A DNA stretch of 64,000 nucleotides from Nereida sp965655635 (GTDB taxonomy: Bacteria > Pseudomonadota > Alphaproteobacteria > Rhodobacterales > Rhodobacteraceae), in NCBI RefSeq assembly GCF_965655635.1, contig NZ_CBFHHE010000011.1, positions 4,249 through 68,248 on the forward strand. The letters run 5' to 3'. A program made the translations under genes and the position numbers. Below the pieces are notes generated by a model that worked only from the letters and a program-made list of their open reading frames with translations, made no database searches and was not told the origin of the DNA. Positions 60,209 to 64,000 of this stretch are shown piece by piece (within the stretch, counting starts at the first letter, position 1; each line of letters starts with the position of its first letter).

Positions 60209-61474
60209 ATGGATCACTTTCTCTATCGTGACGGCGCACTTTTTGCCGAAGACGTTCCCGTCGCTGAAATCGCGGCTGCTGTTGGCACACCGTTTTATGT
60301 GTACTCGTCAGCGACGCTTCTGCGGCACTTCCGTCTCTTTGATGAGGCGCTGGACGGCATGGAGCATCTTGTTTGTTTTGCGATGAAATCCAATAGCAAC
60401 CAAGCTGTTCTCAAATTGTTGGGCGATGCGGGTGCGGGCATGGATGTTGTGTCCGGCGGAGAATATCTGCGCGCCAAAGCTGCGGGTGTGTTTGGTGATA
60501 AAATCGTGTTTTCGGGTGTTGGTAAAACCGCTGATGAAATGCGCCTCGCGCTGACCGGTGGTGTGCGTCAGTTCAATGTGGAGAGCGAGCCAGAGATGCG
60601 TTGCCTGTCCGAAGTAGCCACATCGCTGGGCATGATCGCGCCGATTACCGTGCGCGTGAACCCTGATGTGGATGCGAAAACCCACGAGAAAATTAGCACA
60701 GGCAAAAAGGGCGATAAATTTGGCGTCCCGATTGACCGTGCGTCTGAGGTCTACGCCTTTGCTGCGTCACTGCCCGGGCTAAAGGTTGTGGGCATTGATG
60801 TGCACATCGGCAGCCAACTGACCCAGCTTGAGCCGTTTGAATTAGCCTATGAGAAAGTCAAAGACCTGACCATTCAGTTGCGCGCCGAAGGTCATGAAAT
60901 CATCCGCCTAGATCTTGGTGGTGGTCTTGGCATTCCTTATGAGCGCTCGAACGAAGCGCCGCCTTTGCCAACGGATTACGGTGCGATGGTGAAGCGCGTT
61001 CTGGGTGATCTAGACGTTGAGATTGAGATCGAACCGGGCCGCCTTATCTCGGGCAATGCGGGCATCATGGTGTCAAAAGTGATTTACCTCAAAGAAGGGG
61101 CTGACCGTCAGTTCCTGATCATTGATGGTGCGATGAATGATCTGGTGCGCCCTGCGATGTACGGCGCATACCACGATATCATTCCTGTTAATGAGCGCCC
61201 TGCGGGGGCGCAAAGCGCCACCTATGATATCGTTGGACCGATTTGCGAAAGTGGTGACACTTTTGCCAAGGGCCGTACTATGGCTGCTGTGGCACCGGAT
61301 GAGTTGATCGCGTTCCGCAGCGCGGGTGCATATGGCGCTGTGATGTCGTCTGAATATAATTCACGCCCCTTGATCCCCGAGGTTCTTGTGCAGGGTGATC
61401 AATTTGCAGTTATCCGCCAGCGACCAACCTTTGACGAAATGATAAATCGCGATACCATTCCCGAATGGCTGTGA
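60209..61474 (+). CDS. lysA: Diaminopimelate decarboxylase
   Basis: A 421-residue PLP enzyme that makes lysine from meso-diaminopimelate. ATG 60209 gives the standard start (MDHFLYRDG). Lys60 in CFAMKSN forms the Schiff base. Further motifs are HIGSQL, EPGRLISG and CESGD. It ends 36 bases before the TIGR02302 gene. Confidence 0.96.
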   Translation: MDHFLYRDGALFAEDVPVAEIAAAVGTPFYVYSSATLLRHFRLFDEALDGMEHLVCFAMKSNSNQAVLKLLGDAGAGMDVVSGGEYLRAKAAGVFGDKIVFSGVGKTADEMRLALTGGVRQFNVESEPEMRCLSEVATSLGMIAPITVRVNPDVDAKTHEKISTGKKGDKFGVPIDRASEVYAFAASLPGLKVVGIDVHIGSQLTQLEPFELAYEKVKDLTIQLRAEGHEIIRLDLGGGLGIPYERSNEAPPLPTDYGAMVKRVLGDLDVEIEIEPGRLISGNAGIMVSKVIYLKEGADRQFLIIDGAMNDLVRPAMYGAYHDIIPVNERPAGAQSATYDIVGPICESGDTFAKGRTMAAVAPDELIAFRSAGAYGAVMSSEYNSRPLIPEVLVQGDQFAVIRQRPTFDEMINRDTIPEWL

Positions 61475-61510
61475 GGGCTATCGTGCGCTCACATGAGTGA
61501 GAGGTGAGCG

Positions 61511-64000
61511 ATGACTGCCAATTTGGCTCTGCCAAAAGCGACGCGAAAAGCACTGTGGCTCACGTGGCTTGGGCTATGGTCTGAACGTATCACGCGCGCT
61601 TTTTGGCCGGTTTGGTCGGTTGTTTTTGTGGCTGTTGGCGCGGCCCTTCTTGGTATTCATGAGGTATTGTCTGAAATAGCCATCGCGATTGCTGGTGTTG
61701 GGTTCTTTCTGTGTACTCTCGCGGCAATCATACCTGGGATATGGCAGTTTGAGCGCCCGAAATGGGCGGAGGCGCAAACGCGCTTGGACAAAACCCTATC
61801 TGGCCGTCCGATAAGCTCATTGCTTGATGCACAGGCCATTGGCAGAACCGATCCTGCATCTCAGGCAGTTTGGGATATTCACCAGAACAGAATGCGCGCA
61901 CAAGCAGCGACTGCCAAAGCCGTTGAGCCGGACCTTAGGATCTCGCTGCTTGACCCGTGTGGTTTGCGGTTCGTTGCCCTTTTGGTGTTGTCGGTTGGGG
62001 TATTGTTCGGCTCATTTGGGCAGCTGAGCAGCGTTACCAAAATAACCCAACCCGCTGATCAACTGGCCATCGGCCCTAGCTGGGAAGGCTGGGTAGCGCC
62101 GCCTGCGTATACGGGGCGGCCTACGATTTATTTGCCTGATGTTCCCGCAGGCCCGCTGCGCGTGCCCCAAGGCAGCGAGGTGACTGTGCGCCTTTACGGT
62201 GAACTGGGTGCATTAAGCGTGATGCAGAATGTTACACGTCCGCAAGCTGATCCTAACGCTGCTGAGCAGCGCTTTGTTATTGAGCAAAGCGGTGCTTTGG
62301 CAATTGGTGCGGCGGATCAAAACGCAACCAAGGCCGATCGCGCGCCGCAGCAATGGTCTGTGATTATGGAGCCGGATCAGGCCCCGTCAATTATAGCTTC
62401 TGCGCCGGTGCGTTCTGAGGCGGATGGAACTTTGCTTCAGCAATTTTTGGCCCAAGATGATTACGGCGTGGTCGCTGGAAGCGGAGTTATCTCGCTTGAT
62501 CTTCTGAATGTTGACCGTGCCCATGGCTTGCTGGCAGAGCCCGAAAACCATCCCCAAATCATACTACAATTGCCAATGACAATCACGGGGGATCGCGCGC
62601 AATTTGAAGAAACCTTAACCGAGAACTTCTCGGAACATGTGTTTGCAAATCTACCAGTCGTACTTCAAATGCAGGTCGAGGACAGTCTTGGCCAAACTGG
62701 TCAATCTGCCCCCATCAAGATGACGTTGCCCGGCCGCCGCTTTTTTGACCCGCTTGCAAGTGCGATCATCGAACAGCGGCGCGATTTGCTGTGGACCCGT
62801 GAAAATGCCACGCGTGTAGAGCGCCTGCTGCGCGCCATTTCGTGGCTGCCTGATGATATATTTCGCGGAGAAGGGACGTACCTTAGTCTGAGTTTTATCA
62901 TCCGTGATTTGGCCAGTTTAGGCCCGCAAATGAGTGATCAGAAACGTGACGAAATTGCGCAAGCCCTTTGGGAATTGGCAATTGAGTTAGAAGACGGTGA
63001 TCTTGAAGATGCGCGCCAACGCTTAGCTCGCGCTCAGGAACGGCTAAACGAGGCGATGCGCAACGGTGCCTCTCAGGAAGAGATCGCTGAATTGATGCAG
63101 GACTTACGCGACGCGTCACAAGATTATCTGCGCCAGCTTGCGCAGGAACAACAGCGCAATGGCGAGGCGGGCGATCAACAGCAAGCGGGCAATAATCAAG
63201 AAATCACGCCAGATCAGCTTCAGCAGATGATGGATGAAATTCAGCAATTGATGGAAGAAGGGCGCATGGCCGAGGCGCAAGAGCGCATGGCACAGCTGAA
63301 CCAGATGCTTGAGAATATGCGCGTCGCCCAGGGTAGTGGCGAAGGTGGTAGCCAAGGCGAAGGTCAACAAGCCATGGAAGACTTGGCCGAAACACTTCGG
63401 GATCAACAAGACCTGAGCGATGAAGCGTTCCGCCAGCTTCAAGAGCAATTTGAGCAAAGCCAGCAACAGGGACAGCAAGGCCAGCAACAAGGTCAGGACG
63501 GGCAGCAGGGTGAAGGCGCCCAGCAAGGCAACCAGTCGGGCCAACAAGAGGGCCAGAAGCCCGGGGGACAGTCTGGTGGGCAAGGTGGTGCCGAAGGTTC
63601 GGGCGATCTTGAAGGGTCGCTCCAAAACCGTCAGCAAGCGCTTCGCCAAGAGTTAGACGCACAGCGGCGCAACCTACCCGGTGCGGGCACGCAAGCGGGT
63701 GATGATGCACGCGAGGCTTTAGGGCGGGCCGAAGGTGCAATGGAGAACGCGGATGAGGCTTTGGGCGAGGGTGATCTGGCCGAGGCGATTGATCAGCAAT
63801 CTCGCGCCATTCAGGCGTTGCGCGACGGGTTGCGTGATCTGGGTGAGGCCATGGTCCAAGCCAACGACGGCGCTCCTCAAGAGGGGCAGGGAAGACCCTC
63901 AGGTCAAAATGGGGTCGCATCCCGCGATCCGTTGGGCCGTGATCGCGGCCAAGGTCGTGCAATACGTGATGGCGAAGGTCTGTTGCAGGGCGATGATGCT
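61511..64000 (+). CDS. TIGR02302 family protein, incomplete at the right edge
   Basis: An open frame of 830 codons from ATG 61511 that runs past the window end. It has two or three N-terminal membrane helices (about 32-80 and 155-177). A mainly beta region follows (about 195-400; WEGWVAPPAYTGRPTIYLP), then helices. A long Gln/Gly-rich low-complexity tract lies at about 650-700 (repeated QQGQ), with more helices after it. The membrane start and Q/G tract match the alphaproteobacterial TIGR02302/DUF4175 family, usually found after lysA. Its function is unknown; it may be an envelope-bound scaffold. Confidence 0.9.
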   Translation, partial: MTANLALPKATRKALWLTWLGLWSERITRAFWPVWSVVFVAVGAALLGIHEVLSEIAIAIAGVGFFLCTLAAIIPGIWQFERPKWAEAQTRLDKTLSGRPISSLLDAQAIGRTDPASQAVWDIHQNRMRAQAATAKAVEPDLRISLLDPCGLRFVALLVLSVGVLFGSFGQLSSVTKITQPADQLAIGPSWEGWVAPPAYTGRPTIYLPDVPAGPLRVPQGSEVTVRLYGELGALSVMQNVTRPQADPNAAEQRFVIEQSGALAIGAADQNATKADRAPQQWSVIMEPDQAPSIIASAPVRSEADGTLLQQFLAQDDYGVVAGSGVISLDLLNVDRAHGLLAEPENHPQIILQLPMTITGDRAQFEETLTENFSEHVFANLPVVLQMQVEDSLGQTGQSAPIKMTLPGRRFFDPLASAIIEQRRDLLWTRENATRVERLLRAISWLPDDIFRGEGTYLSLSFIIRDLASLGPQMSDQKRDEIAQALWELAIELEDGDLEDARQRLARAQERLNEAMRNGASQEEIAELMQDLRDASQDYLRQLAQEQQRNGEAGDQQQAGNNQEITPDQLQQMMDEIQQLMEEGRMAEAQERMAQLNQMLENMRVAQGSGEGGSQGEGQQAMEDLAETLRDQQDLSDEAFRQLQEQFEQSQQQGQQGQQQGQDGQQGEGAQQGNQSGQQEGQKPGGQSGGQGGAEGSGDLEGSLQNRQQALRQELDAQRRNLPGAGTQAGDDAREALGRAEGAMENADEALGEGDLAEAIDQQSRAIQALRDGLRDLGEAMVQANDGAPQEGQGRPSGQNGVASRDPLGRDRGQGRAIRDGEGLLQGDDA

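Noticed and set aside
63116..63962. Long minus-strand frames opposite the TIGR02302 gene
   Set aside because: They arise from the repetitive Gln/Gly codons, which read as Leu- or Pro-rich on the other strand.
1..64000. CRISPR array, tRNA or rRNA genes, prophage or intact insertion sequence
   Set aside because: No regularly spaced repeats, cloverleaf-like sequence, integrase, transposase or phage structural gene was found on reading both strands.

Overview
The window is a moderately GC-rich chromosome segment from an alphaproteobacterium, most likely a Rhodobacterales (Roseobacter-clade) species. The evidence is the set of neighbourhoods: plsY next to a dihydroorotase-like gene and pyrB, pgsA-moaD-moaE downstream of uvrC, argH followed by lysA and a TIGR02302 gene, a MoeA with an extra N-terminal domain, a 46-residue aa3-oxidase subunit IV, phbA/phbB, and many 4-base ATGA overlaps. 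No tRNA, rRNA, CRISPR array, prophage or intact insertion sequence was seen.

Layout. 1-4251 is the end of a surface-polysaccharide locus (GT4-type glycosyltransferase tail, GT29-like sialyltransferase homologue, Wzz-type co-polymerase, Wza-type export lipoprotein), followed by about 530 bases without a credible gene. 4782-7987 (minus) holds an SDR, an aldehyde dehydrogenase and an XdhC-family protein. 8117-12622 carries an ABC-2 exporter, an S49 peptidase, a small zinc-ribbon membrane protein, a Na/Ca exchanger and a FolM-like SDR. 12913-16878 has uvrC, a small secreted-protein gene broken by an in-frame TAG, pgsA, moaD and moaE. 16883-26156 has an envelope OmpA protein with a coiled-coil partner, ubiA, rsmE, gshA, and a pyrB / tail-anchored protein / pyrC-like / plsY operon. 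26258-34954 has a uracil-DNA glycosylase coupled to moaB, an RND efflux pair, a DsbD-alpha-like protein, YqgE and Sua5. 35072-41050 has an acyl-CoA dehydrogenase, an MBL hydrolase, an Lrp regulator, small conserved proteins and AzlCD. 41100-45230 is a tightly coupled molybdenum-cofactor operon, fdhD-mobA-mobB-(DUF429-like::moeA). 45233-53548 holds greA, ETF-ubiquinone oxidoreductase, a TPR protein, ispE, a polyprenyl synthase and a methyltransferase. 53591-56887 has a LysR regulator facing a tiny gene, then the PHB genes. 57149-64000 has tag, a TlpA-like reductase, and argH-lipoprotein-DUF2834-lysA-TIGR02302, the last cut by the window edge.

Two themes stand out. First, molybdenum-cofactor functions (XdhC, MoaD, MoaE, MoaB, FdhD, MobA, MobB, MoeA) are spread over about 38 kb, each coupled to a different neighbour, while no molybdoenzyme structural gene lies in the window. 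Second, several proteins look like recognised enzymes that have lost or replaced catalytic residues: the dihydroorotase-like protein, the Wzz C-terminal ATPase-like domain, and the cysteine-poor family 4 uracil-DNA glycosylase. I did not find an obviously new multi-gene defence or mobile system. The strongest leads are the DUF429-like::MoeA fusion, the pyrB-linked pseudo-dihydroorotase with its tail-anchored partner, the triplicated repeat in the OmpA protein, and the bacterial GT29-like glycosyltransferase.
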